DNA from: Panicum virgatum
Lineage: Eukaryota > Streptophyta > Magnoliopsida > Poales > Poaceae
Assembly: GCF_016808335.1 (NCBI RefSeq)
Contig: NC_053136.1
Location: 5,376,531 to 5,440,530 of the forward strand
DNA length: 64,000 bases
Direction of reading: 5' to 3'
The notes beneath the pieces were generated by a model. The model saw only the letters and a program-made list of their open reading frames with translations. It was not told the DNA's origin and did no database searches. The translations under genes and the position numbers were made by a program. Shown here in pieces: positions 44,419 to 56,750 of this stretch. The stretch's first letter is position 1. Every line of letters starts with the position of its first letter.

Positions 44419-46463
44419 CTTGCAAAATAAAAATTAGCAAGCAGAAATTTATTTTACAGACCATATATCACTTACTGCAAGTGGTTGCACCAATAAATAA
44501 TCCCGATCTACCCGTGCACCTAGCCACGCAAATTTAGCAGCATGAGCTTCGAGAATGTCTTTGCATAGGGTAGTACGAGAAAGGCACCATGCACGTTCTT
44601 CCTCCCTCTTTGCGCGCACATTTCCTTTGTCAGCATCAAGTGTGCTACTGGAGATAGGTGCAGCCCCAGCCAGCTCCATGCATCTACCTGCCGGAGCACG
44701 ACCATCCCTGTCCCTACTATTTACTATTTATTATGTTCTGATTTCACGAGGATGTGCATGCATCCTCAACCTATCTTGTGAGGTTTATCCATCTTTAGAA
44801 AGATATATACATATAAATAAGTGGGTGTATGTTTTTTTAATCCTGAGTAACCAAGCAACTCGGCAGGTTGCCATTTTGCAGAATTGCAGTGCTGCCGCCT
44901 GCCTCGTCGTCGTGCTACTGCTGCACCGGGCAGGAACACAGATACTGTATACTCTTTCTCCATCTCAAATTGTTAGTTGTTTCGACTTTTTCTAGATACT
45001 TCGATTTTGTTAAGCACTTAGATATGATATATATAGATACACTGCAAAAATTATGTATATAAAAAAGTCAAAACGACTAATAGTTTAGGACGGATAAAAT
45101 ATATACCACCATACAGAGGCTTGTTTATCGCCTCTTATCTAAAAATATATATTTAATTAAATTCTGCTACCACTACCTGATCATGCCATGCCCTTCTCAT
45201 GGGGATGGAATATCTATCGCAACAAACACGGGTAATTCCCGAGCTCTGGTGTGTTCGCGTACGAGCGGGCGGGCCTCCCCCGCGTGAAATTTCTCGAGAC
45301 GCACGCGGATAAAAATCCAGCAGAGCCATCATACCCTGCAGGAAACAAAAATCTCTGCATGTACCTGCACCCCCTTTCGACAAAACTAAAATTTCACGGC
45401 AGGGGCAAAAGGCACCAGCTCGCCGGAGGTTCCAATTTTAACGGCGGGTAGCTAGGTAACTTCTGTAAAAAAAAACAGAGAGAAGAAAAATCCACGAAAA
45501 ATCTGAACCGCGTGAGATGGCAGTGTTGTGTTGCCCATCACCCTACAGCCAGCCACGCGGTGAAGTGTAGCTAGGCAAATTCCAAAGACAAGCAGAGGGA
45601 CATGGCCAACTCTGCCCCGCGCAACGGCGGGGCCGTGTCCTCGAGGGATGGCGAGGTCCTCCGTGCCGGCCGATCCCGGGGCACGAGCGCTGCGAAACCG
45701 TTTGGCTCATCCACCTTGCGGGTGCGGCCACGGCGATCGCCGCCGAGCGAGCCTGCCTGCGCCGCCTGCTCCATGCGCGCTACGCTTTCTAGCCTTTTTG
45801 TTTCCTTTTTTCCTTTTCCCCCTTCATGTATCTCTCTGCTCGCCCAACAACCCAGCCGGGCGAGATCCATCTCTGAGTTCAGAAATTTGCGAGGGAATGG
45901 GAGGCAGGCAGGGCCAAGGCCGAGAGCGCGTACTGCGCGCGCGGCGCTAGAGTCCAGGAGGGCAGACGGGCCGTGCAAGACGAGCAGTCGGAATCAATGG
46001 GGCCCCTTTTGGACTGTGAATCCAAACCGCAGGTTCATTAGACGCCAAACAACTTTGAACTTGAAAAGGTTCTTTTTGAGGGGGAAAAACTTGAAACTGC
46101 ACCTCAAACGACGTGCAATTGTGTCGGAAATGGGTTGAGAGAATTTGAAATCTGATGGTTGTGACACAACCGCTAGGTTAAATGGCTAAATTAAGCGTAA
46201 TGGTCATCATTTGAATGCATCAGGCGCATTAACTTAATTAAGTGTAACCTGATAGCATGTTTCCAACCCACAGGCCGATCGAAACACACCAGAAGTCTCG
46301 CGCGACGGCGAGCACAGACGGTACCAGCATAATATAATTTCACAAAACTAGATAATAACATAAATATTTACAAAACAGCTTTAAATTTAGAATTTACATA
46401 AAATAAATGACAGCAGCGGAACAGAATATGACATGGGAGAAAGAAATTTGATTGAGAACCAAT
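44419..46463. other. Intergenic, no gene recognised
   Basis: Several open frames (for example minus 45978-45571 and plus 45602-46138) overlap each other in GC-rich DNA and show no known domain. A degraded minus frame at 44679-44449 (76 codons) is also unrecognised. No repeats with clear ends. Confidence 0.4.
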
Positions 46464-49400
46464 TGTAACACCCCGGAGTTAGTTTTGACGTTAATATCGT
46501 GCTTAATCGCAAATCAGGGTTAATCACGGTCATTAGCGTTAATCGAGTTTGCGCGGTAAACATCGGTTTAGCCGAGTTCGAGCGCGTTTTTCTCCATGAT
46601 CCGAGCTTCGAATCAACTTGCGCTCAAAACAAAAGTTGTAGACCTTCTATTCCTCTACAACTTCTATTTTGGCCAAATTTCATGTTCCCATATGAAATTT
46701 GGAGTTTTGGGCGGTCAAACTTTGGACAAAATCAATTCAAACAAGGTCAACCGCGGCTACTGTGCTCCTCTATTTTCCCTGTGCGTGCCCATGCCGCGAC
46801 CGGCGACGGGCCGGCGACTACACGCGTCGACCGTCGCGGCGATCCTCGCCCTCCGTGCGCGTGGCTTATCCATTCGTATGCCCTGGAGTCTTCTCGTCCC
46901 GTCCCCTTCTTCCTCGAGCGAGCAGAGCACCCGCGCAAGGCCAAGCCGAGCCGCCGTCGAGCTCTGCACCGACCACCCTCACCACCCCGCCTCGATTCGC
47001 CGCGCCCAGAGCCGCACGACCTCGCCCCGAAGCTCCTCCGTGCCTCCACGAGCTCGGTCGAGCCCCACCCCCGACCGAATCAGGCGTCTCCGCCGCGGCC
47101 ACCATTGACAACCACGCCGAGCTCCACCCCTCTCCGTCGATTCCACTCCTCCGGCCACTCTCCGACCAAATCGAACCCGCGGTGAGCTCGGATGCGACCC
47201 CCTCTTCCTTCCCAACCCTATCCCCGCCCGAATCCAGCATCGCCGGCGTTGTACCACCGCCGCGGGGCTGCCCTGTGCAAGCCCGCGGGCAACTGCCGCG
47301 CGCCTTGAGGTCGCCTAGCCTCCCTCGCCGTCGCGCCGCCCCATCCCGCGGTCGTCCTGCTCCACCGCCGCCGAAACGGCCCGGCCGCCGCCGCCGCCGT
47401 GAGCTGCCGCCGCCACGCCAACGCCGCCGCCTGGCTCCGCCCTGGGCGGCCCCCACGCGCACCCCTGCGCGGCTGCGGGTGCGCTGGCCCCTGCGCGTTG
47501 GCCCGCCTGCGCTACCCCGCCGGCCGGCCGGCCCATGGCCGCCGCGCTCACGCAGGCGCGTCGCCGTGCGCGGCCGGGGCATAGCAGGGGATCCCCCCTT
47601 TCTTTCCTCTCTGTGCCACCACCAAGTGGGTCCCGCGGGTCAGTGTGAGAGGGGGAATTAAAGGTAGTTTTGGTGTTTCTCTATTGTGTATTTCGGCTGT
47701 TATTTCATAAATGCATAATAAATCACAGGAAAATCCTAAAAATGCAAACCAAATTTTGTTAGGTTTCTAAAATTGAGATCTTCAGAAGTAAAATACTTGT
47801 GCAGGTGAAATGTCACTTTTCCCCTGCTAAATTTAGGGTTTGCGTTAAATCTAGATTATTTGGTATCCGTTGTTCTGTTTGTCTAAAAATCCTGAAAATT
47901 TGTGGTAACCTACTCATTGCATGTGTAATCCACTGTAAAAATTTCATGTGCTAGTGTTGTTCACTTTTGTGCAAATTTGTTTATGTTTAGTTTACCTTGC
48001 TAGAGTTAATAAACGTTTTCGGTCATCAATAAATGTTGGAGAATTTATGTGGCATGCTTTATCCAAATCATGTTTTCTGATAAATTCTTGTTGCTAGATC
48101 ATATCTGCAAGTCAAGTTCTTGTTTTTAATTTGTTCCTAGTTAGGCTCTTTTCTTTTATAATTGTTGTATTTAATTCTTTCATGCATGCATGTGTTTTTG
48201 CAACAAAACAAGCCCCTAGATAATTTGATCCATGTTGTTCTAGGGTTGTGTTTAATCCTTCGAAGCGAGTTTAGTAACTTTTGCTTGATAGGAAACACTT
48301 CAGGCTAAAAGGAATTAGAAACCAAAACCCCATCTCAGCACTACACCATTCCTTTGGACCATAGTTTTGAGAGTGTTGTTTATCGGTTTTGTCTATAATT
48401 CTAGTTGCGGTTACTGCATTGCATTGTATCTTTTCTTGAGTCTCATGCATGGCATATTTTATTCGTATAGACGCTGAAACCGAAGTCGCCTACGAGCTAA
48501 TTGCCGAGCCGGTCCAGGAGCCTTCCGCAGGAGAACCGCAACCAGGAGAAGTCGTTGATCAAGCTCCCGAAGAGGCCACTAACCCCGCTGACTTGCAAGG
48601 CAAGCCCCGGAGCATATCCCTTATTTTAATTACTCCATGTTATATTTAAAGTATTGTGCATTTACGTTCAAGGAATTGATTGGAACCATAGATGCATAAT
48701 CTTGACTACCCTGTGTCTTACTAGTGCAGTTATCGCTAGCACCGCTATGCTTAAGTAAATGCGGTAGAAGACGGGTGATTTCCTGTCACCTGCGAGATAT
48801 AGGTTTGTTATTTCAGGCAGTGTTATGAGAAATAATGCAATGAGAAGGAAATTGGAGACCGGGCGGAGGGAAAGTTGGACATGATTGTTGAGTAAAGAAA
48901 GTTGAGTCTCCGCCTGTGTCGATTGAGGACCGTTCCGTTGTTGGCCCTTTGACTGAGGATTGAACAGTATTAACCACATGCCGGAAGTAGGAGGTAGTCG
49001 AAACCGGTAAGCTAATTACCTTAATTGCGTCGGAATCTGAGTCTCGACCTGCGGTGCTGGGTAGGGTTGACGGATGGTGAAGTGGCCCACGGGTTCACCG
49101 GGTGTTCGCACGTGCGGGGCTCATCATCCGGGTGTTTGCGGGCTTGATTCAGACTTCGGAGTAATTATGGGAACAGTTGACGTGTGTGGCCCGACGGGGT
49201 TTTCACGTGTCGTGTGAGTTAGGTCCACCTTACCAGGTTAAATCGGATCGATTCGCCGTGACTCGCGGATATAAGAGCCTTGGTCAATGCGTCGCATCGT
49301 AGTAAGGATTGAAAGGACAGAAAGAGAAAAGATGGATTTATGTTGATGCTCTTGAAAAGATAATATGATTAAACATGTATGCTCTAGAGAACTAGGCAAA

Positions 49401-49550
49401 CCTAGTTTCTAGCTATCAACACAATTGGAGCTAAAATATTGAAAGTAAGGATCCAGTATTAGTAGCTTTTCAGCAAAATAACTCCAGAGCCAAAGAGCTG
49501 TGCATGTCTAGATAATGGGCTAAGTATACCCATAGACGGGTAAGCCTTTT
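46464..49550 (+). mobile_element. Truncated gypsy-type LTR (TGTAACACCCCGG start)
   Basis: Starts TGTAACACCCCGGAG, the typical beginning of large grass gypsy LTRs. Then come a GC-rich transcribed region, a donor-like CCCGCG|GTGAGC near 47180, a long AT-rich intron-like stretch, and a 129-nt acidic exon at 48471-48599. No CA end, PBS or partner LTR was found, so the 3' end is truncated. The large frames between 46.7 and 47.6 kb are GC-driven. Confidence 0.65.
48471..48599 (+). other. Acidic mini-exon in the truncated LTR (open)
   Basis: A 129-nt block after ATTCGTATAG with a GC-type donor (GCAAG|GCAAGCC). With one G from an upstream exon it reads DAETEVAYELIAEPVQEP and on, open to the donor, Glu/Pro/Ala-rich. 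Length and both phases equal the mini-exons of the other LTR family although the residues differ. The terminal exon is not seen because the LTR is truncated. Confidence 0.5.
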
Positions 49551-50044
49551 TTTAGAATATCTTTTCAGTAAAATTATTGTTAGATAAGTTTTGAACAAAC
49601 TTTTAAGCATAACTTATCCTTATAATTTTTTTAGAATAACTTTTTTATGATAATCTTTCATCGCAAGTTCATATGAGACTAGTGCCAACAAAATTCACAG
49701 GTAAAATTATAATGAAAACTTCTCCGTATAATCTTTCTAACCTAACTCTTATAAATAACTTATACAAGTAATTTATGTCATAAATCTTTCTAGAATTTTT
49801 TTTCAAACACATGAATTTATTAGCCATCTAGCTAATGATTGTAGCTACCCACATGTTAAATAAGAAGATCCGGGCAAATGAAAGGAAAGAAAAAGAAATA
49901 AAAGAAAATATTTCGTGTACTAATTATTTACCCACGCTAATAATTGTAGCTACCACGTGTTGAGAAGTAAAAATAAAATAGAAAATGAAGGGAAAGAAAA
50001 GGGAAATTAACCTTAACTCCTTAAGTACGTGGAAGGGAGTCATT
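49551..50044. other. AT-rich intergenic sequence
   Basis: No gene or defined repeat; purine-rich segments (GAAAGGAAAGAAAAAG) near 49880-50010. Confidence 0.35.
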
Positions 50045-51250
50045 GGCCCTGTTTGGATACTCTAACTCAGTTAGAGGTTAGAGTTAGTTTTTAGTTCATG
50101 ACTAATTCTAGACTAACTCTAACCAAGGAGGTATTTGGATGCAAGAGTTAGATGGACAACAAATACACTTTTCCAATTATTTAGCTCTTTTAAAGCCTTT
50201 TTTCAGTCGGATCTGGTGTGGCTAGCTCGTGTGTGACCTTCTCCCGCTCACGGGTTGCCCTCCTTCCATGCGTGGCGGCAGGGGTGCTTGCCCACCTCCG
50301 CGCGGCCGGGGTCGCCGTCCTCCCAGGCCTCACCGACGCGGAGCTCGCCCGCGCCGAGGCCGAGTTCGGGTTCGAGTTCCCGCCCGACCTCCCAGCCGTC
50401 CTCGCCCTCGGCGTGACTCCGCGCCGCGTTCGACCTCCCCGCGGCCGAGTTCGGCCTCCGCGCCGCGTTTGACCTCCTCGCCGCCGCGGTGTCGCTACAG
50501 ACCGCGCGGGGCGCGTTGTGGCCGCGGGGTTGGGGGTGGCGGCCTGCCTACCCGGACCGCGCCCTGCGGCTCGCGTGCTCCGCCATCCGGTGCGCGCCGC
50601 TGGCATCGCCGCTCTCCGCCGGCGCGAGCATGGCGTCGTGCACGCGCCGGAGACTCGCCGTCCAGGCCCCGCACTAGATTGAGTTCTGGAGTGACGCCGC
50701 CTCCGACCGTCGCCGCCGCGACTCCTCATCCTCGGAAGCCTCCACCGCCTCGTCATCCTCCTCGTCCTGGACGAGATGGTCGAGGTCACCGCCTCCGGCC
50801 TCTGCGACGGCGAGGAGGCCCCCGCGCCGGACACCTAGGTCGTCCTCCACATGCTGGTCTTCTGAGCCGCAGAGGGCGCGAGGGTGGCGACGAGGGGGTG
50901 GGCGTGCGGAGGGGCTGCGAGGTGATGGCCGCAACCTCGCCGTGCTGGTGGAGACCTCCGGCGGCGGCGGCTCTGGCGGGCCTGCGTCGTGCCAGAGCGC
51001 GGGTGACGGCGATGGGAGGGGGTGGTGTCGGGAAGTTTGCAGATGGGGGAGTCTGCAGCAGAAGGATCCGAGGAGGGGGGAGAAAGAGGGGGAAAAGTGG
51101 GACCCACTCTAATTTAACCCAAATAAGCACCCCTTGGAGGGGATAGTTTTTTGAGGTGGGTTAGATGCATCTAATCCAATTTAACCCATCCTGTTTGGAT
51201 ACTTTTGGGTTAGATGATCCCAATTTAACTCAATCTAACTCTAATCCATG
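50045..51250. mobile_element. MITE-like flanks enclosing a gene fragment
   Basis: The left part begins GGCCCTGTTTGGATACTCTA (50045) with repeated TTAGAGTTAG/CTAACTCT motifs. The right part (51105-51250) has TAATTTAACCC, TTAGATGCATCTAA and a second CTGTTTGGATAC (51191) in the same orientation. Between them lies foreign GC-rich sequence. The ends are not a clean inverted pair, so this may be two partial elements or a decayed Pack-type element. Confidence 0.4.
50218..50850 (+). pseudogene. Fragment of an uncharacterised plant gene (SMI1/KNR4-like?)
   Basis: The frame 50218-50472 carries [20 protein letters not shown] and [12 protein letters not shown]. Later pieces in other frames read GALWPRGWGWRPAYPDRALRL (50508-50570) and IEFWSDAASDRRRRDSSSSE (50680-50740). 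I recall this order from a family of uncharacterised grass proteins with an SMI1/KNR4-like N terminus. The segments are joined with internal deletions and frame changes, so it is a shuffled remnant lying between MITE-like flanks. Confidence 0.5.
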
Positions 51251-51462
51251 GATAAAAAAGGGATATTACGATGGACCTTGCGGTGCGTGTCAGGCATATC
51301 GTGCGCCAGCAGTTGCTCCGGCGAGCGATCGCTGTATTGGATTTGCGCCGAACGGTCCCTAACCGGATGATCACCCATTCATCTAACCCAATTCTCTCCC
51401 CCTTCCTTCTCGCTCTAGCCCTCTCCCTCCTCACCCCCTCCCCTCTCTCTAGCTCTCTCCGC

Positions 51463-51470
51463 TATAAATA
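51463..51470 (+). promoter_or_regulatory. TATA box of the PLATZ gene
   Basis: TATAAATA in CTCCGCTATAAATAGTC, after a pyrimidine-rich upstream region. It predicts a start near 51495 and a leader of about 360 nt. Confidence 0.75.
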
Positions 51471-51528
51471 GTCTCCCAATGGACGGAGCGAGTCGTTGCC
51501 CCCTGCCACCCCTAGCCCGGCGAGCATT

Positions 51529-51531
<3 letters not shown>

Positions 51532-51560
<29 letters not shown>
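51532..51560 (+). repeat. CT microsatellite in the PLATZ 5' UTR
   Basis: Fourteen or so CT dinucleotides just downstream of the predicted start. CT/GA tracts at this position are common in plant 5' UTRs and can influence expression; no effect is shown here. Confidence 0.85.
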
Positions 51561-51562
<2 letters not shown>

Positions 51563-51852
51563 CCTCCGTTTTCTCTCTCTACACACAGCTACAAGACAAG
51601 ACACACGTACTAGTGTACTACTACCACGTACCACTACCACGGTACCACCACGCCTCGGCTCGGCTCCCTGCACTCGCACACCACCACCACCGCTACTTGA
51701 ACAAACCAGCGCGAGGGGGCGGGCGGAATTGCCAGGCCTGGCGATCGTACTACCGGAGTACCGGACCGGGACGAGGAGAGGGGCTCCGGTTCCTTCCCGG
51801 AGAAGGAGCTCGAGGGAGACGGAGATCCAGCGGCGGCGGCGGGTAGAAGGGG

Positions 51853-54800
51853 ATGAGGCCCGGGTGGGTTGCCGGCCTGGTGGCGGAGAGCTTCTTCGTG
51901 GCGTGCCCCGCGCACGAGAACCACAAGAAGAACGAGCGCAACATCTTCTGCCTCGCCTGCTGCGCCAGCATCTGCCCCCACTGCGCCGCCGCGCACCGCC
52001 ACCACCCGCTCCTCCAGGTCCGCTCCCTCTCCCTCTCCCTCTCCCTCTCCTCCCCCAACCCCCCGATTCCTCTGCATGGCGGTAGATGCGCGGGCGGGCG
52101 ATTCCGGAGCATCTGCTGCCGCGGAGGAGGCGCATGATCATCCGATGATCCGTCCCCGCTAATCCGTCTCCTCGATTCCTACTAGCGTACTAGCAATTGC
52201 TCGCTGCTGGGCTGCTTGGATCGACACCACGGGGGGCGCGCAGGAAGCGGCGGCAGCTTTTGGAGCCCTCGGTTCCTGCGCACGGGACGAAATCTCATAT
52301 AAAACAAACCAATTGATTGATCTCATAAAATTTTAAATTATCCATCCGTCCTCGCCTCACGGCGTAGCAGCAGAAGCGAAGCAGAAGCGGAAGCAGCCTA
52401 GCGTAGGTGCTACAGGAGGAGAGGGGGATGGTGCATCTCGATTCTCGCCTCGCCTTTTTTTTGTCCCGTGCTGTCTCTTCACGGGGGCGCGCCGCCGTGC
52501 TCTTCTGCTCACTCCTCCTCCCTTTAGATTTGGCCCCCGTTTAGCCTAAATTCCCTTCGGGTTCCATTCTGATCTGATTTGATGCGTGCTCTCGTCGAAT
52601 CAACCGCACGCGCTTCCTTCCCTCTTCTGGGATTAGAGGAGGGTCCCCGTACTTTGCTCGGGTCCCCGCGCTTTGTCGCGTTGCGAGGTTTTGGGTCATG
52701 CTCATGCATGCCTTGGATTAGAGGAGGACGAGGATGGTTGTTGTTGGGCCATGTCGCCGTCGCCTAATTCGAGCAAGCAGAACAACAATTCCGTGCTTTG
52801 GAGTAGTGCCTAGTTCTACCGATTTGTTGATGATGGAAAAGTGATGGAATTACTCGGGGGGTAAACCCGTAAATGTGCCGGTTGCTTCGGTAAGTTCGGT
52901 GAATGGATGGTAGAAATCCTCCTGCATGCTAGTAGTACCTGGTTCTTATTTTTATTTCCTCCCCTTTTTACGGGCTTTGATTTGAGTTTTTGTGTTGATT
53001 GCAACCGGGATTTGTGGGGAAATTTGCTGAGAGGTAAATGGAATTTGACTGTGGGGGGAGTGGGTGGTGCGTGGAAATTCTCTTGCATGCAAGTCATTTC
53101 GTCATGTTCTTCCTCTTTCGCTTCAATTTGCTTGTCCTCTTGCTGCCACTTTCTTCTTTCTCGCAACTAATCCGGTCAGGACTTGTTGGTGGTGCGAGTG
53201 ACTCTGCTGTGAGTGCGGAGGGGCAAAAGCTGCGGAGTTTTACTGCCCCCGCTTTTGCTTGGCCTTTCACTGGAAATAGCCACGGTCCTGCACGGTGAAA
53301 AATTCCGCAGCGGCATTCGTGGTTCAACCTTCCACAAATGCTATGGATATGCTTCCTTCCATGCCTGCTTGATCTTATCCACCTCTTGCCTGCGAAGTTA
53401 CTGCCGAAGTGCCGAGTCAATTGTGTGAGCTGACAGTAAATTGAATTTTTTTTCTGCCCTTTGCATGATGACCTCATTTCATTTCCTAGGATGCTAAGAA
53501 GAAAAATTCTGCATAAACCATGCGCTGTTTGTGCGAACTTCCATTAATAGGCCTGTTTATCAAAACTGTTTTGCCATGTATAGCAACATTTCCTGCTCGT
53601 CCTCCCTCCCTGTGCAGCGCCGGCGGTAAAAACGCTGAAGCCTATAAGGCTGTGTTTATTAGATCCGTAAAATGGTGGTAAAAAAGGTTACATCGGACAC
53701 GGTAGCACACTGTAGCACTTTTCGTTTGTTTGTGATAATTGTTGTCATATTATGATCTAACTAGGCTTAAAAAATTCGTCTCGTCGTGTACATCAAAACT
53801 ATGCAATTAATTTTTTTATTTACTTACATTTAATGCTTCATACATGAGGCAAAAGATTTGATATGATAGTTTTATAATGAAGTTTGGAGAAAGAAATTTT
53901 GGAACCAAATTGTTACCGCCGGGCACCCATATTTTTACCCAATCGTGAGCGTGGTAATTGGGCTTCTTGTCGTTTTTACCAAACAGAGGCCTCGGTACTG
54001 TTCCTCCCGGGGGGCTCGCCTTAGCACTGTTCACTCACGGCCCCAGTGAATTGCTACTGACCAAAACCTTCCTCCTCTCTCCTCGGCTAGTTTTACCGTT
54101 TCGCCCCCGGTTCTGGCTTGGATTTTGTGGTAGAGGACGAGCTCCTAAGAGGGCAGTTTCGTCACTGCACGTGGTTTGGGATCTCCCATGATAAGATCAC
54201 GACTGAAGTGGTCCTACTGCCCGGCCGGTCAAAGCATGGGCCACATTGTTACCCAATCGAGTTGTACTGCTGTTGTACTACGGGAGTTATCTTAAAAGCA
54301 CAGAATTATTGCCTGCATAAACATGGTTAGCACGAATCTTGAGGCACTGATCTCATCTTTTTACTTTTTTTTGGGTGAAATTAGGTGCGACGCTACGTGT
54401 ACCATGACGTCGTCCGCCTTGGCGACCTGGAGAAACTCATTGACTGCTCCTATGTTCAGGTGATTCCTTGCAAATTACAGTTAGCCACATTCCTTAAACT
54501 TGAAGGGTTCCTTTAGTTCACCTCTGAACAGATTAGCAATGCATCATCGTCTGATAATGCATGAAAAATTTGAAGTGATTAGCTGATGGCATGTTAATTC
54601 CCTCCCTGATTGTGCAGTCCTACACGATCAACAGTGCCAAGGTCATCTTCCTGAAGCCGAGGCCTCAGTCCAGGCCCTTCAAGGGCTCCGGCAACGTCTG
54701 CCTGACATGCGACAGGATCCTCCAAGAACCCTTCCATTTCTGCTCCCTCTCTTGTAAGGTCAGTGAAACAATTAAAGCAACCAAAGGACTTGTCACAACT

Positions 54801-55268
54801 GTTGCATCATCACCCATAATGCACCAATTCAGTGGCCGTGATATGTTGAATTCCGTCATGACAATTGCATGGCAACATATGGTTTGTATGCAGGTGGATC
54901 ATGTCACAATGCAGGGAGGGGATCTCTTCAACACCCTGCAGTACTACGGCGGGGTCGGCGGCGGCGGCGCCACAGACCCAGATCACCTTGCCTTCCCGCA
55001 GTTTGAAAACCTCCGCGTCGACGGATCGGACCTCGACGACGACACTGATGGCGGGCAGATCACCCCGAACTCGACCCTTGAGGACCCGACGCAGCACTAC
55101 GGCAATGGTGGCGGGGCATCGAGCGACAACGGTGACACTAGGGCTGTTGTCGTTGCCCGTCGCGGCGAGGCGGGGAAGAGGAAGAAAGGGGGAGGGTTCT
55201 TCCCCCAGATCGTGCTGTCACTTGGCAACAGGAGGAAGGGTGCCCCCCACAGGTCCCCTCTGGCCTAA
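51853..55268 (+). CDS. PLATZ-family zinc-dependent DNA-binding protein
   Basis: Four exons, 51853-52017, 54385-54459, 54618-54758 and 54894-55268, all phase 0 and GT-AG, encode 251 residues. The PLATZ domain has C18-x2-H21-x11-C33-x2-C36-x4-C41-x2-C44-x3-H48-x2-H51, then RRYVYHDVVRLGDLEKLIDC and FLKPRPQSRPFKGSGNVCL. The second site is C108-x2-C111-x10-C122-x3-C126. The C terminus is Gly/Asp-rich and ends in the conserved KRKKGGGFFPQIVLSLGNRR region with RKGAPHRSPLA. PLATZ proteins bind A/T-rich DNA and usually act as nuclear repressors, some through RNA polymerase III factors; the target here is unknown. The ATG is supported by the GWVAGLVAESFF start aligning with other family members. Intron 1 (2367 bp) hosts MITE sequence. 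No defect seen. Confidence 0.95.
53550..53991. mobile_element. MITE-like sequences in PLATZ intron 1, probably nested
   Basis: The outer pair GGCCTGTTTATCAAAAC (53550) and GTTTTTACCAAACAGAGGCC (ending 53991) are rough inverted ends. Inside, 53648 to about 53925 has the GGCTGTGTTTATTAGATCC start and AAAATTCGTCTCGTCGTG interior of the Tourist-like family seen elsewhere in this window. Duplications are not clean. Confidence 0.5.
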
Positions 55269-55838
55269 GCACTTTGTCGATTTGCCCTGGAGTTCGTTAT
55301 CACTGGCTATAGCTAGTAGTAGTTGCAGTTATGGTGGTGGTAGTTATTAGTAGCGTGTTGTAATAGTCCTATGATTAGCTTTGTAGAGAGAGATCGATGA
55401 GAGAGCTGGTTGGTCGGTCGGTTGGTTGCTTTGGGAGGGTCCTGGCTTTGTGATCCACCTAGCTAGCTTTGCTAGGGCCATGGCCATCTCAAGGCTGTTC
55501 TGTTGATGAGACTTGAGAGAGGGTAGCAAAAAGCAGTTCCCCTGTTACAGGCCTAGGTAGGCACTGGTAAGTGGGGCCCACGTCTGCAGGCCGGGCCCAC
55601 ACAGAGGTGGCTACCAATTTTGTATTTGATGTAACAAGGGTTACTTGCATACACTTCCACAGCTATATATGAATGTTCCCCGGACTATGTTATTAACAAT
55701 GTACATTATATCGTGTGCAATGGTGCTTTGTGTTCATGAGATCGAGTAATTGATTTCCCATGTGCCTGTTTGGTGTTTAGCTGATGTGGGTCAGTGGGGA
55801 GCTCCCATACATTGTTTGTTACATGTAGCTGCGAACTA

Positions 55839-55869
<31 letters not shown>

Positions 55870-56208
55870 GTCTTTGGTTTGACCTGACCGGCATGTGATG
55901 CACGCGCCCAGCACCGGTCCAAAGTCTTCAATCGTGTCGCTGTGACCTGGTTGTTTGATGCAGTTGTGATTCACTTTGCCATGGACCACTGTCTGTGTCC
56001 CCCAGTCTAGTGAGAAAGATGGGTGGCCGATGCCATGCGATGGACGACGGTAGTCCCGCATCACCTGGAAGCCTGTCATCTCGTTGAGCAGGCAGGCCAG
56101 CTTTGCCAAACCCTTTCACCTCACTTTAACTAACAGTACGAATCAGGAGAAAGTGTGGGCACATGCTAGCTGCTAGCTGCTAGGCCTTGTAAGGTTTCAT
56201 GCCTCAGC
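55269..56208. other. PLATZ 3' UTR and flank, with a TG microsatellite
   Basis: The 3' UTR probably extends to about 55.6-55.7 kb; no perfect AATAAA was found. A (TG)13 tract lies at 55839-55864. No other gene recognised. Confidence 0.5.
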
Positions 56209-56312
56209 GATCATAGAATAGAACTTGCAATTCTAAGCACTCAAACAGTGATCATAGAACTTGTAATTCTACGCACTCAAACAATGATCATCGAACTTGT
56301 AATTCCAAGAAC
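56209..56312. repeat. Tandem repeat, about 37 bp, 2.5 copies
   Basis: Units of the form GATCATAGAACTTGTAATTC followed by TACGCACTCAAACAAT. The first copy has a small AATA insertion and the third is partial. Confidence 0.8.
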
Positions 56313-56750
56313 AGTGGAAGCTAAAGTCAGCAGACAAGGAAGCAGAAATTGTTTATGTTCTTGACAGGACGGCTCAGCAATCTCGAAAGCCAGAATCTAA
56401 TTATAGAATTGTATGTACCGCGGCCAGCCGGCCATTGGGCGCCTTCTTCAGGGACAACATCTTTGTGCGTGACTTGTGACTTTTTGAGTGACCAACAGTA
56501 GTGGTCTCGGAACCAGGGAATTGTTGGTTCTGTCGATCGGCTTATCATGGCCACGAAACACTCCACCATACAGTATACTAGTATTTATTTTTCTCTTTAT
56601 TTATTAGTATATCCTGGTGCCGGTAGTTATCCGGAATGAAGCGACTGGAACATTGATTCTAAATCTAAGTAGTTTTAGCTATCTGTTTGCACAGATCTGC
56701 GATGAAAGGTATGTTTGTTTTTTTAATCGTCGATTGCAGCTTCCAACTTA

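Noticed and set aside
45571..46138. Overlapping frames of 135 and 178 codons as a gene pair
   Set aside because: Opposite-strand shadows in GC-rich DNA, no domain, no splice-consistent structure.
46499..47661. Frames of 170-320 codons near 46.5-47.7 kb
   Set aside because: They lie in a gypsy-type LTR, overlap in four frames and have Pro/Arg/Ser-rich composition only.
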